Below are positions 21,741-34,674 of a DNA stretch of 64,000 bases, piece after piece. The DNA comes from Proteles cristata cristata (Eukaryota > Chordata > Mammalia > Carnivora > Hyaenidae): assembly GCA_017311185.1 (NCBI GenBank), contig JAESUZ010000354.1, positions 434,001-498,000 of the forward strand, in the 5' to 3' direction. The notes under the pieces were generated by a model that had not been told where the DNA came from, did no database searches, and saw nothing but the letters and a program-made list of their open reading frames with translations. A program made the position numbers and the translations under genes. How positions within the stretch are numbered: the stretch's first letter is position 1; every line of letters begins with the position of its first letter.

Positions 21741-22246
21741 TTTAGTTATCTATTCCTGTGTAATAGACTACCACCTAGGCTCAGTTGGGTGGTTTCACTT
21801 GGGGTCTATTGTGCAATTACAGTCAAATGGTGGCTAGGGTTAGAATCATCTGAAGATATCTTTCCTCATAGGTCTGATATCTCTTGCTGGGACGGCTGAA
21901 ACATCTGGGAGCTGGCTGGACAGCTGTTTCCATAGCCTCTCCACCACCACTAGCCTGGGCTTCCACGTAGCATGGCATTCTCAGGATAGAGAATAAATAG
22001 AGAATATTCTATTTAGAAGATATTCTATAAAGCAGATAGCTTCTCCTAACATAAGCATTTGTAAGAGCACAAGGCCAAAATGGCAAGCCTTCTTAGCACC
22101 TAGACTTGGAAGTCTGCAGTGTCACCTCACTGCACACCATTGAGTCACAAGACCCGCTAAGCTCCAAAGAAAGAAAAAAACCCAAAGGTGTGAGTATTAG
22201 GAAAAGTGGTTCATTGGGGCGCCATCTTTGGAGATAAGCTATCGTT
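21741..22246 (-). mobile_element. MLT1-like MaLR LTR, reverse
   Basis: Starts TTAGTTATCTATTCCTGTGT and continues with CAGTTGGGTGGTTTCACTTG, CAGTCAAATGGTGGCTAGG, GCTGGGACGGCTGAAACATC and AGACTTGGAAGTCTGCAGTG. This is the reversed LTR whose forward end reads ..ACACAGCAATAGATAACTAA. No internal retroviral sequence adjoins it. Confidence 0.65.
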
Positions 22247-22606
22247 AATGAGCTATTTTATTTACTCGGACCCTAATTTCCTCCATTATAAATAATTCAT
22301 TTTCAAATGCACATCCACATTTGTAAGGGTTTATGTTATGTCAGTTTTGGATTTCCACAGCTTTCTCCTTATCTTTAAAAAAAAACTGAATAGGAAATGA
22401 CAGTTTGCAAATGCATAAGAATTGATATTGCAGATCTTCCCTGATCTCTAGATTTATAATGCTAGGATGTCAGCTGGATGTCAGCTCTAGTTAAGAATCT
22501 TGCCACTTTGCTATTCTGGTCAAATTGTCAGATAAATGAGCGCTAGCATAGGGAGGAATACAACAATCAGGGAGAAGGGCGCAGGTCCTCCATTGTACAC
22601 GTACCA

Positions 22607-22608
<2 letters not shown>

Positions 22609-22660
<52 letters not shown>
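22609..22660 (+). repeat. (GT)26 microsatellite
   Basis: Twenty-six uninterrupted GT units, the longest pure dinucleotide run here and hence the most likely to be polymorphic. The minus-strand frame across it, with a His/Thr run, is an artefact. Confidence 0.98.
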
Positions 22661-22663
<3 letters not shown>

Positions 22664-22664
22664 A

Positions 22665-24915
22665 GCTACCTGGAATAGATGGCCTGGCACTAGCACCTAG
22701 GCCAGGAAGTTCCCTACTTAACAGAAAGAATTCACAGAACATACACACCAGATTAGAGAAGCTTACTTCATAATCCTAACCTATGCCGAGTAAGACAAAA
22801 ACAAGGCTGCTCCTTAACTATATCCCAGCAGAGAGAAAAACAAGACCACTGTCCAAATCACTCAAGTGACCAAACATCTCCCTCATCCAGGTGACATGAA
22901 TGACTGCCGGTTTTTTTACCACTTACCACTCACTTTAGCCTTGCTCCACTGATCATAGAACTGCCCCTACTTCCTCATAGTACTCAATCCAGAACAAACC
23001 TAACTTCCTCGGGTCTCACCCAAATCATCTCTCCCAAGCCAAATTCCACAATAAATCCCACCCCACAATACTCTCTTACTCAGATTTCCCTCATTTTCCA
23101 TGCTATCTGGTCTCCTTTAGAGCAGCAAACAAGAAGCAACAACTCTAAATCTGTTTTCACGTGTGAGTGCTCCGGGTAGTCTTTGGCTAATGAGTATTAT
23201 ATAGTAATAATAATAATTTTATATGACATATAAAATGTTTTCTATTTATTTCAATTGCGAGGTTCAACAAATGCACATAGATAAAGGGGGTCAATTTTGT
23301 TCAGAATCCTGAGCCATCATAAACTGGAAGTGTACATTTGTCCCCATAGGCCCCAGAGCACCAGGCACCCATATATACCCATGTTCCCAACAGTGGTGTT
23401 TCATACCGAAATCTCACAGCCACCACGATAATCTCAAATGCCTAACATAGATAACATAAAGGCAGAACATCGGGTTGATCAATGATTCAACTTGTGGACT
23501 CTCCTGGCCTCTGGCATCCCATTCTTCTCCTAACACAATGCTTATTATCAGAACTAACAACAGAGATGAGGTGAAATGCGTTTAACTCAATCATTTCACA
23601 ATTATCAGCTTTGATGTGAGCCTCACTTAAGGAGAAGGTAGAAACTGAGGATTTGGAGAAAGAGGGAAAAAAATCTATGGATTTGAGATCCCTCTTTCCC
23701 CATTCTATCCATGTTCTAATTTCATGTAATTCATTGCATTCGGTCAACAAATACTTCCTGAGCTCCTACCACATGCTGAGTACACAGATTTTCATATACA
23801 AGTATAAAAATTATATAAGACAATCCAGGAAAGACATTCACTGCAGACTTTTACCAGTGGGCTGCACTCAGCTGCTCTTAGCATGCAAACATAGTGATAT
23901 GATCGACTGCTCTCTTCTTCCCTCCTTGAACACCAATCCGTCCAGATAACTGAAACTTCTGCTGTCAACCTTGCATTCTGCCAGGTCTATCTGCTGCTAG
24001 AAAATAATGACGCTGGAAAAGCTGGTTGAATTCTTGAGTAAATTGTCCTCGTTAACATACCATATCTTGCCCAAAAATTCATTAGTCTTCCTTTTAAGGA
24101 GATGAATTCTAATGTTCTTACCTACCAAGGACTACTCTAAACATGAAGTTTACAAAGTTACATAGTTTAAAGGGCTAGAAAGTAGGAAGACATCAATCAA
24201 TCGATCATTGTTGACCAAAACTTTACACTGAATTTTTAAGACGCAATGTTTGAATTGGTGTCAATTAGCCAAAAGAAAAACTTTCCACTTCTAAGTCATA
24301 GGAAGATAGCTAATTCATATTTATAAGGAATGTGATAAATAGGAGATAGAAGATATGATGGGAAATGAAAAAGTTTTCTAAAGTTTTTAGAAAACTTTAA
24401 AAAATCTTAGTTTCAGCTTATCACCTGTGCTTTGGACTTTAAGATACCAGTCAGCCAGTCACCATCTTTATTTATGCCACTTATTCAAAATTCAATTCAT
24501 AATGACTTTAATTTCATAGATACTTGTAAGCATATAAAACTTTATGTGCATTCCATACAAACTTCAATGCATGGGAAAAGATATGCTTACAAATAGGTTC
24601 TCAAAGTATTTCAAGTAAAACATCAAATTGATGCATCTTAAATAAATGGCATGTTTTTAATAAAATTTATTAATGAATATTTTAATATCTATGTTTTGAA
24701 AGTTGTCCATTTTCAAATAGACTGATCTATACTTGAGTGGATATATGTACTTGTTGCAATAAAGAAAGTTAACTGTGCAAAAATAATTTCAGAGTAAAAA
24801 TACCTAAAGGCCAAAAAGTTGTGCTTTGGTCAGCAAAAAACAGAACTACAAGTGAAAACTGTTTCACTAGCTTTAAATCAGTCTAAAATCTTTATGGAGA
24901 TAGTAGTGCCCATTG
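22665..24915. other. Mostly unique stretch, no gene seen
   Basis: A short reversed L2-like piece (GGTCAACAAATACTTCCTGA, ACCACATGCTGAGTACACAG) lies at 23741-23787. Otherwise the DNA is AT-rich and unique, with frames of at most 98 codons that lack motifs. Confidence 0.45.
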
Positions 24916-24917
24916 GT

Positions 24918-25600
24918 TAAAGACTAGGGTGCAACCACTCTGGGAAATAGTAGGGAGGTTCCTCAAAAAGTTAAAAATAGGACAACTGTACAATCCAGCA
25001 ATTCTACTACTAAGTATTTACCCAAAGAATACAAAAATACAGATTCAAAGAGATGTGTGCACCTCAGTGTTTATAACAGCACTATCTACAATACCCCGAT
25101 TACGGAAACAGCCCAAATGTCCATCTACTGATGAATGGATAAAGAAGTTGTGGTATATAAATACAACGGAACATTACTCAGCCATAGAAATGATAAATCT
25201 TGCCATGTTGCCATGATGTGGATGGAGCTAGAGAGTATTATGCTAAGAGAAAAGTCAGAGAAGGACAAATAAATACTGTATGATTTCAGTCATATGTGGA
25301 ATTTAAAAAACAAAGCAAACAAGCATAGGAGAGAGAGAGAGAGAGTGAGAGCGGCGCAAATCAAGAAACAGACTCTCAACCATAGAGAATGCACTGATGG
25401 TTACCAAAGGAGAGGTGAGGGGGGGAGGCATGAAATAGGTGATGGGGATCAAGAAGTGCACTTGTGATGAGCACAGGATACTGTATGGAAGTGCTGAATC
25501 ACTAAACTGTACATCCAAAACTAATATTATATGATCTGTTAACTAACAGGAAATTAATAGAAACTTTCAAAAAATAATAAATCTAACTGAATGAACAAAA
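24918..25600 (+). mobile_element. L1 LINE fragment, ORF2 end and 3' UTR
   Basis: A frame at 24929-25216 reads through the conserved ORF2 tail, including QPKCPSTDEWIKKLWYIN. It then runs into a UTR with AATACTGTATGATTTCAGTC and ACTTGTGATGAGCACAGG. It is 5'-truncated and older than the copy at 34675. An ORF2 frame this short has no endonuclease or reverse transcriptase. Confidence 0.88.
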
Positions 25601-25634
25601 AAATACATATATATACTAGGGTGCTAGAATCTAA

Positions 25635-25830
25635 CAGAACCAACCCTGTGTCACTGGACAAGCTAATTAAATGTTCAGGTTGTCAATTCTCTCAACTATA
25701 AACTATCACCTCCTTATCACAGAGATAGTGAGAGGACTAAATGAGACAATGCAGGACAAGAAGTTAGCAGACACCACATAGGAAACATCCAGTAAAGGTG
25801 AGGTATGAGGATGATGATTAAGAAGGAGTG
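25635..25830 (+). mobile_element. MIR SINE
   Basis: GTGTCACTGGACAAGCTAAT, TCTCAACTATAAACTATCAC, GAGAGGACTAAATGAGACAA and CATCCAGTAAAGGTGAGG follow the MIR order. Confidence 0.65.
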
Positions 25831-25834
25831 GTGA

Positions 25835-28800
25835 AGATATTAATTCCCAAGTAAGCCCATATCTACCTGTGTACCCATTCACTCATTACTCTATCTAGAC
25901 TTGTGTCAGTCTGAGGTTTGGAAATAGTGTTCTGAAGACAAACTGAAAAAGATCCACTTTTCCTAGTGAATTTAAATCCATGACAATTTCTTTTCCAAAC
26001 TGTTCTCCTGATGCCAAAAATCAGAGGAAGACACAAAGCTAGAAGCCAGGATCAAGTTACAGTGGTCCTTTCACCCTCAAGCTGAGAATCTGTGTCTGTA
26101 AGTTCAAAGACTGAAGCCAATAAGCCTATTATATTGCAAACACAAAAGACAAAGGTTTTGGTAATAAACACAAATTTAGAAGGGAAGGATTAGCGTGTGA
26201 GTGACAAAGAAGGGGAATGATTATTCTGTGTGGGATAGGGGTATAAAAGGATTACCACCCACTAGGCCAGCTCAAGAAAATAAATCTCAAGGGTTTTCAA
26301 TAGCTGCAAGTCTGGTGAGCCCATAAATATGCACATAATAGTTCTCAAATTAAAACCCACTGTTACAGGACAATAGAATAAAGGGCATCATACCAGGGTA
26401 GGTGTATCCGTCAGAAAACAGAAAAAAATGTTGGAAAAACAGAGCCCATACTGGACAGTCAGAGAAGGAATTTAATATAGGGAACTAGTCATACAGCTAC
26501 TGGGAAAGCCAAAAAAAAAAAAAAAAAAGGCAGGGAAGAAGGTAGGACACTATCACCTCCCTTGAAGCTGGGGAAACCAGGGGCATGGTGCATAGAGGCC
26601 AGAAAGAAGCCAGGGCTGCCTCAATGTGGTTGGACTCACACAGAGGCTCAGAACACGGAGATATGCTGCCCAAAGCAACAGAGCGGGGGAACTACGTCCT
26701 GGTTTTTCCCTTCCTATCTCTTTCCAACCTGCCAATGATGCTTCCAATTGGGAGAACCGATTTAGCACTCAGTTAACAAGGGAGCCTGGGAAAGCAGATG
26801 TCAATAGATGGACGTGGAGTAGATCTGAAAGCAAACAAACAAATGACCAGCACAACTGGCAAACACCAAGGAGACTCACCAAATATAAAAAAGGTACCAC
26901 TCCTTTTGGTTAGGGTTAAAGGGAATCCTCCATACATAAGAGATGTCACAAATATTTGTTTTAATCAGGCTACCATTTGGAAACGCCATCAAATTAAGCC
27001 CCCCAATCAAAATGGCACTGCTAAGATTAAAAATGTGAGAAGGTAAAAATGGAAGCTCTTTTTGATAGCCCTTCTGCTCTTGGATTTCACATACAGGTAA
27101 GAATTCAAAGCACACACTAGTAAATGTGTACAAGGTGGCTACCATTTTAATTTGGCTGGGATATCAACATGTATACAAAAACCATCTAATCATTCCCAAA
27201 CTTCATTTTCAAAGGTCACTGTAATACTGGAGAACTAAAAGGATATATTCTAAGAATAAAGAACTTTCCCAAATAGGACCCATTCACTTTTCTTGTTTCC
27301 TTGCAGCATGTGAAAACTTGGCCAGCACAGAGTTACAGATTGATATTTGACAATCTCACTGGGGAGTTCTCAAAAGGATTGTGTGGGCTTATAAAACTGA
27401 GTATGTTCTAGAGGAAAAAAATTCATAGAATCATAGACCAACTGAAATCATGTAACCTTGGACAATATATTCTGCATCTCAGTTTCCTTAGACTGTCAGG
27501 ATGAGAGGAGAACATCTCTCTATCTTCAGGGTGAGTGCAGAAATAGGAGTAGTGACTTGCTCAACCCAGTCTCTGGAAAGTGTGAGAACAGAAATCAAAA
27601 ACACTGATTAGAGCCCAGGGCGCATTTTCAGGAAATGGAAGAAGTAAAAGAATAACGGATATTCAAAGCAATCTCCTGAGACTGGCACCACCAGCCCTCT
27701 TTCTGGGTCACTTTTTTTCTCAGCTCACACTCTTAAAGCAATACACCCTTCCAGAGTTGCCACAAACTACAACATCCACACAAAGCTGATGCCAGTGGGG
27801 GAAGAGCCATCACCTCATCTTTGTTTCCACCCATCAGTCAACATAAAAATAGTCACTGGGATAAATTATTGCATAAAAGAAGAACGTATTCCTCTCTCAT
27901 TAATTTCTTTAATTTTTTGATAACTTCCAATTTCTAATGGCAAAGAAAAGATAAAAGGGAGTATACAAAGAGTTCTCATATTATGTTGATGTCGGAGTAC
28001 ATTATTACCAAGAGTAAGTATCTACAGAAAGTTAATAAGATGTGGGAGAAAATGTGAATATAAATCATTTATAATGTGCTATAGTCACTGTGGCCTGAGT
28101 AAGGGACCTGAAAAGTCTAAGAAATCTCACTAATGATGCAAAAAACAAACGGGAGTTTATTCCCTGTTGGTCTGTTAACCAGAAGGTAACTTGAACACAA
28201 GTCCTACTCAGCTTGGGTCTAAAGTTAGTGTTCTGCCCACATCCTGCTTCAAAAGAAAGCCCATATAGTAGCAGTGGGCCGCCTGTCAAAACTGCTCACC
28301 AACCAAGATCCTGTTTTGTTTATACAAAGAGACATAGCAGCCCTGTGCTGGCTTAACTTCCCCTAAAGAGGTTAAATAATGTTGAGTATTGTTTGACCTA
28401 AATGGAGACTGTTCATCACCCTGACCAACAAAGCAAAAAAAGTGACTCTTTATAATATTAGTACATTTTCAGATATATTGGTGCATGTACGCTTAGAGGC
28501 TCTATGTGTCCTACACATATACACATGCATGTACATATGCACACCCATGGGAAGATACACAATTTCCTGGAACAGAAGGGACACAGGGATAATCTTTGGT
28601 TGAAGACAAAAACAAAGGCAAAATTCATTCACACTAATTGCCCAGTTGATTTCATTAGCTGTGCATGGAGGAGGGCTCTGAACACGGAACTGTCACAGTC
28701 ACTGTCACCCTCATGTAAGCCCTGACCCCAAACTCGAGGTGGAGGGAAGTAACCAATGAGGAGCTCCACATCCCTTTGCTGAGGGACCACCTTCAAGGGG

Positions 28801-29160
28801 AGAGCCAGCAAGAGCCCAGTACCCTACACATTTGCCCAAGGACAAAATAACTGTACATTTAAGCATACTTCAAGGAAATCAAGCACATCAAGATTCTCTG
28901 AAAGAGCATGTTACCTGATGTGGCTGTGAACTGGACCATCTGCTATAGGATGGAACGCCTGAAGACTTGCTGGCTGAGCCTCTCTGAAAAAAAGGGGGGA
29001 AGAAAAATTTCAAACTGTCACACAGACTGAATACATTTTATATTTCTCTAAAAGAATTATTTATTCAGTGTCTACAGCTCCAAAGATTAACACAATCTTA
29101 GGCGCTGTCTGAACTTAATCTCGGTTTCATTTCTTTGAAAACACATTCTCCTCAGCAAGC
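25835..29160. other. Unique stretch with an (A)18 run, no gene seen
   Basis: An A18 tract is at 26511-26528, following a possible LTR-like scrap (GAAAACAGAAAAAAATGTTGG to GGAATTTAATATAGGGAACT, 26414-26482) that I cannot place. Frames at 26553-27145 overlap in several frames and both strands, as chance frames do. No splice-supported exon found. Confidence 0.4.
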
Positions 29161-29164
29161 ATGA

Positions 29165-29380
29165 TAATATAAACACTGGAGCTGAAACATCTGGATCCAA
29201 CTCTCAGCATGTGCTCATTGTTGGACCTGGTGCAGGGCACCCAAATTCTCTCAGTCTCAACTTTCTGTTCAGAGAGACTGGAATGATAATTTTTATGTCA
29301 CAGGATTCTTGTGAGGATCAAATATGGTAAGACGTGTGAAGCACTTTGTCCAGTAAGGTGCTAGACACGTATGAAGCCTT
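29165..29380 (+). mobile_element. MIR SINE
   Basis: ACATCTGGATCCAACTCTCA, TCTCAGTCTCAACTTTCTG, ATTCTTGTGAGGATCAAATA and GGTGCTAGACACGTATGAAG match the MIR body and tail. Confidence 0.72.
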
Positions 29381-29474
29381 AATTCAACACGCAAGAAATC
29401 AGGCCCATTATTCTAAGTTTCCACGTGCAACAAAACTGGCATACAAATATGCACATATTTGAGGCAGTTATTCT

Positions 29475-29696
29475 TTTTCTGAAGTTTATTTATCAATTTT
29501 GAGAGAGAGACAGAGAGAGAGGAGAGAGCACAAAAGCCAGGGAGGGACAAAGAGAAGAAGAGAGAAAGCTCCAAGCATGTTCCACGCCATTAGCACAGAG
29601 CTCAATGAAGGGCTCAAACTTACTGACTGCGAGATCATGATGACCTGAGCCGAGATCAAGAGTCAGCCACTCAATCAACTGAGCCACCCAGGCACC
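29475..29696 (-). mobile_element. Older-type SINEC, 10-bp TSD
   Basis: CAGTTATTCT flanks it at 29465-29474 and 29697-29706. The body has a GA block, AGAGCTCAATGAAGGGCTC, GAGATCAAGAGTCAGCC and head GAGCCACCCAGGCACC. The near-perfect head contrasts with a diverged middle. Confidence 0.93.
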
Positions 29697-29709
29697 CAGT
29701 TATTCTAAC

Positions 29710-31190
29710 TATAAAGAGAACTTTACCTTGGGAAAGCCCTTACCATACTCTCGCTACCAGCTCCTTGAGCTTGTGGTACGCCACAAACTCACTGAAGATT
29801 AGCTTACCCACAGCCATTCTTAACACCATGTTTCTTTGACTTCTTCCACCAACAATGTTAAAAAAAAAACAACAACCTACAAACCCACTTTCTCGGCATT
29901 CCCTCTCTCTACTCCTGGCCATTGAGACATGAATCTAATTTTAGAGGTGCGGAAGGGGAGGAAATTCTGGGAGAAACCTTTTGTTTTCCTGATAAAAGGG
30001 AAAATATAAGGCTCATACCTTCACCACCACTCTTCTTTCTCTCTAATTACAGATACACTACATGGAGCTAGAGTAACCATTCTGGGACCATGAGGAAAAG
30101 GCCCAGAGACGAGCAGAGATGCTAACCTGAATTAATCTTGTTATGCAGCTGACCTACAGCTTCAGGCTGCTACTTCTGCCGGAGGCCTCCTCGTGTAACT
30201 GACTATAATCACATTTTCCATCACATGTAGAAACTTGTGGATGCTTCATGGCAGAGGCATGAAGATGTGGAAGCAATTGGTATGTTTTGAGAATGATCAA
30301 TAGGCCAATATAGTACTGCCAACTCCCATACACCCCATCGCTGCATTCCATCTGCCTTTCAGGAACCCCGTGTAATTCTGTGCTGGCCTTTGCTGTTCCT
30401 GACAGCTTTCCTGAGTCTCTGCCACAGGGAGGTTGGCAGTCTGGCTAAACGCTGTGTTCTGCCTGCTCAATCCAACTTCCCTCTAGCATCTGCCCATCTG
30501 AAGAGGCAGCACTGGGAGCAGCTCTCCTGCCCCATGGAGCTGATGGGATTGGACCCCAGAGCACAGTGTGAGAAGCATTTGCGTTTTCAACTTGGATAGA
30601 GGGAAAACCATCAACAAAGTAGCTAGAAGTGAAACTAAAAGCTAATCATATTTCCTCAATGAGAAGCAATAGCAATGAATCTCTAATGTATCAGACTTCA
30701 CCAGCACATGACCGTGTGCCTTCTCTAATGCCGTTTTCCTAACTGTGAAATAAGGATAATTTAGATGGTCCCCATGCTCCTTTCTTATCCAGCCCCAGAT
30801 CTATTCAATTAAATGGTTCTATACTTTTAGAATATATAAATGATTACTGATTACAGATTCAATTCTTTCAATACTATGTGTTTAAAATACTGAGGAAACA
30901 TCTTAGCCTATGTTAACTAGAAAATGTTAATAATCCAGAATAGCCCTTTACTTCAAGATGTAGCAGATCTTGGCTTCCTGCATTTTTAGCAAGGGTCTGT
31001 TAGCTGCTTTTCTCACCCAACAATTTGGGCTTGAGCAGAATCTCCTCAAGTCTCTTTAAATCATAAAATTTTGGAATACACCATCAGACTAGTTTTTGAG
31101 ACATCACAGATTGAGAACATAATTTATTACAGTTTCGAGCCACAATACAGGTTTCTAAAATTGTAACAATAATTTTCATACTTAGTATCA
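29710..31190. other. Mostly unique stretch, no gene seen
   Basis: The part at 29945-30130 (GGAAATTCTGGGAGAAACC, TTCTGGGACCATGAGGAAAA) resembles the body of an old LTR, at low confidence. A MIR-like scrap (TTTTCCTAACTGTGAAATAAG) lies near 30733. Short frames at 30154-30599 have no support. Confidence 0.4.
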
Positions 31191-31199
31191 GGAAAATAA

Positions 31200-31660
31200 T
31201 TGTGTTTTTTTAAATTGAGATAGAGCTGACATATAATATTGTGTAAGTTTTAAGGTATTCATGTTGATTTGAACCATCTACATATTGTAATATGATTACC
31301 ACCACACTGTATAATTATTCCATAAAAAATATATATGTGTATATACACACATATATATTATAGATAATACATATACTTCTTTATACACTCATTTGTTGGC
31401 ATACATTTAAGTTCTTTCTACATCTTGGCTATTGTGAAAATGCTTCAATACACATAACGTGTGGGTATCTCTTCCCTGCTTTCATCTTCTTTGGGTATAT
31501 ACCCAGAAGTGGAATTACTGGATCATATGTTAGTTCTATTTTTAATTTTCTGAGGAACCTTCATATTGTTTTCCATAGTGGCTGCACCATTCCCACCAAC
31601 AATGTGTACAAGGCTGCTCTTTTCTCCACATCTTCACCAACACTTGTTAGCACTTCTTGA
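31200..31660 (-). mobile_element. L1 LINE fragment, reverse, with internal (TA/CA) run
   Basis: TGTAAGTTTTAAGGTATTC (UTR), then an AT-rich palindromic run at 31329-31363, then TTTGGGTATATACCCAGAAG, GTGGAATTACTGGATCATAT, GTTTTCCATAGTGGCTGCAC and TCTCCACATCTTCACCAACA. These are the antisense landmarks of L1 ORF2. Confidence 0.85.
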
Positions 31661-31664
31661 AAGT

Positions 31665-32305
31665 TTTGTTTTTTTTAAATCAGAATAAAATTATGATAAT
31701 CAAATTCAAGACATGAGCACTAACATTCGAAAAACATTTTAAAGAAAAGTGAGGCGTGTGACCTGCAGCATCTGACCCACATTATTAGGGAACCTTGAAG
31801 TGGGAAGGACAGAAAGTGGGCATTTGTGCATTTGAATGTAACAAAGACTCAAGGAGAAATGCAAGCTCTCCCTTCTTGATAAGTGCCCTTCTTATCCTTG
31901 CCCTTTTTCTCAAGGTCACACTGCACTTCAGCACCAACACAAGTATAATTAACTGTATAATGGTAATTGCAATCTGTTGTGATCCACACACTTCAAGGCC
32001 TTTCTAGCCCAAGGATGAATGTAAAAGGCCAGAGAAACAACAAAATAACTGGTCAACATCAATTACAAATTTTAAACACAGGACCATGTCTAGAATTGCA
32101 GCCTAACATCTGACGGATGTGACTGTATTCAAAAATCAGTTTCATAGCACAAAACACAAAATCTGGTTGGGTTTCCTTGATGTCTTTTTTGAATTGACTA
32201 GCCATAATGCACAATTTTGATTTTAGTCTGGGCAAAAATAAACTCACCTGACAAACCAGGTAAGTAATTGATCATATCCTCATTTTCCCCCTCCTGGTGC
32301 CCTTA
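31665..32305. other. Non-repetitive stretch, no gene seen
   Basis: No recognised repeat. Paired frames on both strands at 31785-32007 are about 70 codons each and lack motifs. Confidence 0.45.
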
Positions 32306-32310
32306 GCCAC

Positions 32311-32495
32311 CAGTGGTTAATCAAAGGGTAGTACCCAGAGCAGAATAACGAAGCATGCTGGTTTAAAATGCAAATTCCCTGACCCCACGAATTTACAAAT
32401 CTCTGGAAGTGGGGTCCAGCAATTTGCATTTTTCAGATGCTCTTCAGTTGATTCATATTTAGTCTCGGAAGCAAGGAAACATTCCCGAACACTCC
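32311..32495 (+). mobile_element. MER5A-like hAT element
   Basis: Starts CAGTGGTTAATCAAAGGGTA, then TTAAAATGCAAATTCCCTGA, AAATCTCTGGAAGTGGGGTC and CAATTTGCATTTTTCAGATG, in MER5 order. The right terminal repeat is eroded. Confidence 0.7.
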
Positions 32496-32919
32496 CAGTA
32501 CACACTTCTCTTGCTGCATGCAAGAGAAACATCCAGTGGAAAACAACACTGATGATGAGTAGAGATATGAAGACCCAAGGATATTATTGATAGCATTCGT
32601 TTTTTAATCTAATAAGATAAAATGAACTCTCAAACTCCAGAGAAATACTTCTGGAAATTGTAGGAAGACACCTGAGGAAAAAGAATCTGATTTTTAATCT
32701 ACTGATATAGATTGAACCTTGAACCACCACAGTGCAATTAAATGGGTGGGTAAGAGTTTCAGTTTAAACACCCAATGCCTGCCCTTGGAAAACCTCCCCT
32801 GAATACGAAGAATGGGCTACTGTCCTTCTGATACATTTCCAACACATCTGCACTTATCCCCTATCAAGAAGTCCTATGACACTCTCTCCTAATTGCCTTC
32901 TAAATGCAGTTTCCTGTTA

Positions 32920-33040
32920 TAGACTGTATATTCCACAGGTTATAGGGGACGTGGGAAGCAAGTTGGGAATGGGTCTTATTTACTCCTGTAACTGGGCATG
33001 TCTGTGCTTGGAATACAGTAAGGGCTCAGCAAACATCAAA
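32920..33040 (+). mobile_element. L2 LINE 3' end
   Basis: ATAGACTGTATATTCCACAG, GGGAATGGGTCTTATTTACT, GTGCTTGGAATACAGTAAGG and CTCAGCAAACATC follow the L2 terminus. Confidence 0.6.
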
Positions 33041-33044
33041 GGAA

Positions 33045-34190
33045 ATAACAGGTTCAGGTTGTGAGTGTGAACAGGAGACTGCTTCCGCAGTAGACACTGA
33101 CTACAAAACTAACACTCTGGGGACAAATGCAGTAAAACCTGCTAGAATCCCAGAGTCCCAGTGGCTACTATGATGTCTTAGAAAGGGTAACACCACTGGC
33201 CCAGACTTCAGGATATTAGGCTAGGGGGTACCCTACTACGGCTTCATGGAAAATAGCAAAAGTCGAAGTCAGTTGGGCAAGAAGTAGGGGGAATGGCAGT
33301 CACCACATGGAGGATAAGAGTATTGGTTAATGGACACATGTTATTCCATATGAAATGTCTCAAGAACGCTGTGAGGTCACCGCCAAAAAACTAGATCTAC
33401 AAAAGCAGAGAAAAGCTAGAATGAAAAGAAATATTGAGTCAAAAGTATACATCCTACCTTGCATCTTCTCTCCCCACCCCTCACCCAGGCTGTGAGGCTG
33501 GTGCAAATGCAGGTTACTTGTATCAGAGAAGGGAGCTCAGGAGAAGCAGAGTGAGAAATATTCGAGAGAAAAGCGTGCAGAGTGCTGTGTTACACAAATG
33601 GAAAAAAGTGCTGTATGGAAACCTGGAAGACAGACCAGAGTCAATGGCATTTCATGAGTGAGGAAGGCGCCCAGATGCTGCAGAGCCTGCCAGCCAGCCG
33701 GCCGCTGTACTTCATCCCCAACTGGCCTCCGCTTGGCCAGCCTAATTGCCCATCAGCATAAGACAAGGAACTTTGGGAACATGTACATTTCTCAGTAGCT
33801 GGAGTCTTGCCTGCATTAGGCCTTGAACATATTTGAAGAATGAGAGCTGAAGAACCAATAGCCAGTGTTGGAAGGTGTCGACTGGACATCTGCATTTAAC
33901 ATCGTAGCACAAAAAGTCATTGACAAATATGACCCAGAAACCAACATGGCTTATTCAGACAGACTGAACTCTGGAAGGCAGACATGAGTTTTGGGATTTT
34001 AATTTCAGATGGAAAACCACGTTTCCAACCCCAGCGAGATGAATCACGTTAAGAGCAAAGGACCCAGATGGCAAAAAGGCTTTTAATAAGAAAGGTACAA
34101 AGAGCTGACTCAAAAGCCCTCCCAGCACAAGAAACTTTGTGAAGAATTAGTGGTCAAGGCTCTACCCACAGATACCTTAAAATAAGGCGC
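33045..34190. other. Non-repetitive stretch, no gene seen
   Basis: Frames at 33434-33895 on opposite strands overlap at their ends and have no motif. No RNA gene recognised. Confidence 0.45.
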
Positions 34191-34193
34191 TAC

Positions 34194-34219
34194 CAAAAGA
34201 AAAGAAAAAGAAAAAGAAA

Positions 34220-34279
<60 letters not shown>

Positions 34280-34374
34280 AAATCACAAGTGTACATACCT
34301 GGCAGGCTAAGAAAAGGAAATGGAAGAAAGGAAGGAAGGAAGGAAGGAAGGAAGGAAGGAAGGAAGGAAGGAGG
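34194..34374 (+). repeat. Purine tetranucleotide arrays: (GAAA)n then (GGAA)n
   Basis: An almost pure A/G run spans 34194-34281, with about 15 GAAA-type units. A roughly 40-base spacer follows, then (GGAA)n at 34322-34372. The strand asymmetry is strong. The open frames across it encode Lys/Glu or Phe/Leu/Ser repeats and are not genes. Confidence 0.97.
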
Positions 34375-34674
34375 CACAGGATGAAGTTCTGGAGTCTAAC
34401 AATTTCATTATTGAAAGCATCATTTCCTCTTTATCATCACAGTATCTTGGAACATATACTTCAGTGTGCATTGTTACATGGATCAGGGCATTTGCTGTAG
34501 GCCTCTGCCATTAGTGTCCATGAAACACACAAGAAAGCATCTCCACCCTCCCATCCATTGTAGACACAATCACAGACGAATTGCCCTCATTTTACTAAGA
34601 AATGATTGATCCAATTTTCGAATTCCAGAACACTGGACCAAGCCATTGCAGCCAAGAAGTTCCATCACATTCCT

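Noticed and set aside
30040..30160. Exon candidate after a CTAATTACAG acceptor
   Set aside because: The text resembles an old LTR interior and there is no good donor or open frame.
34177..34377. Minus frame rich in Ser/Phe/Leu
   Set aside because: Product of the purine tetranucleotide arrays read on the other strand.
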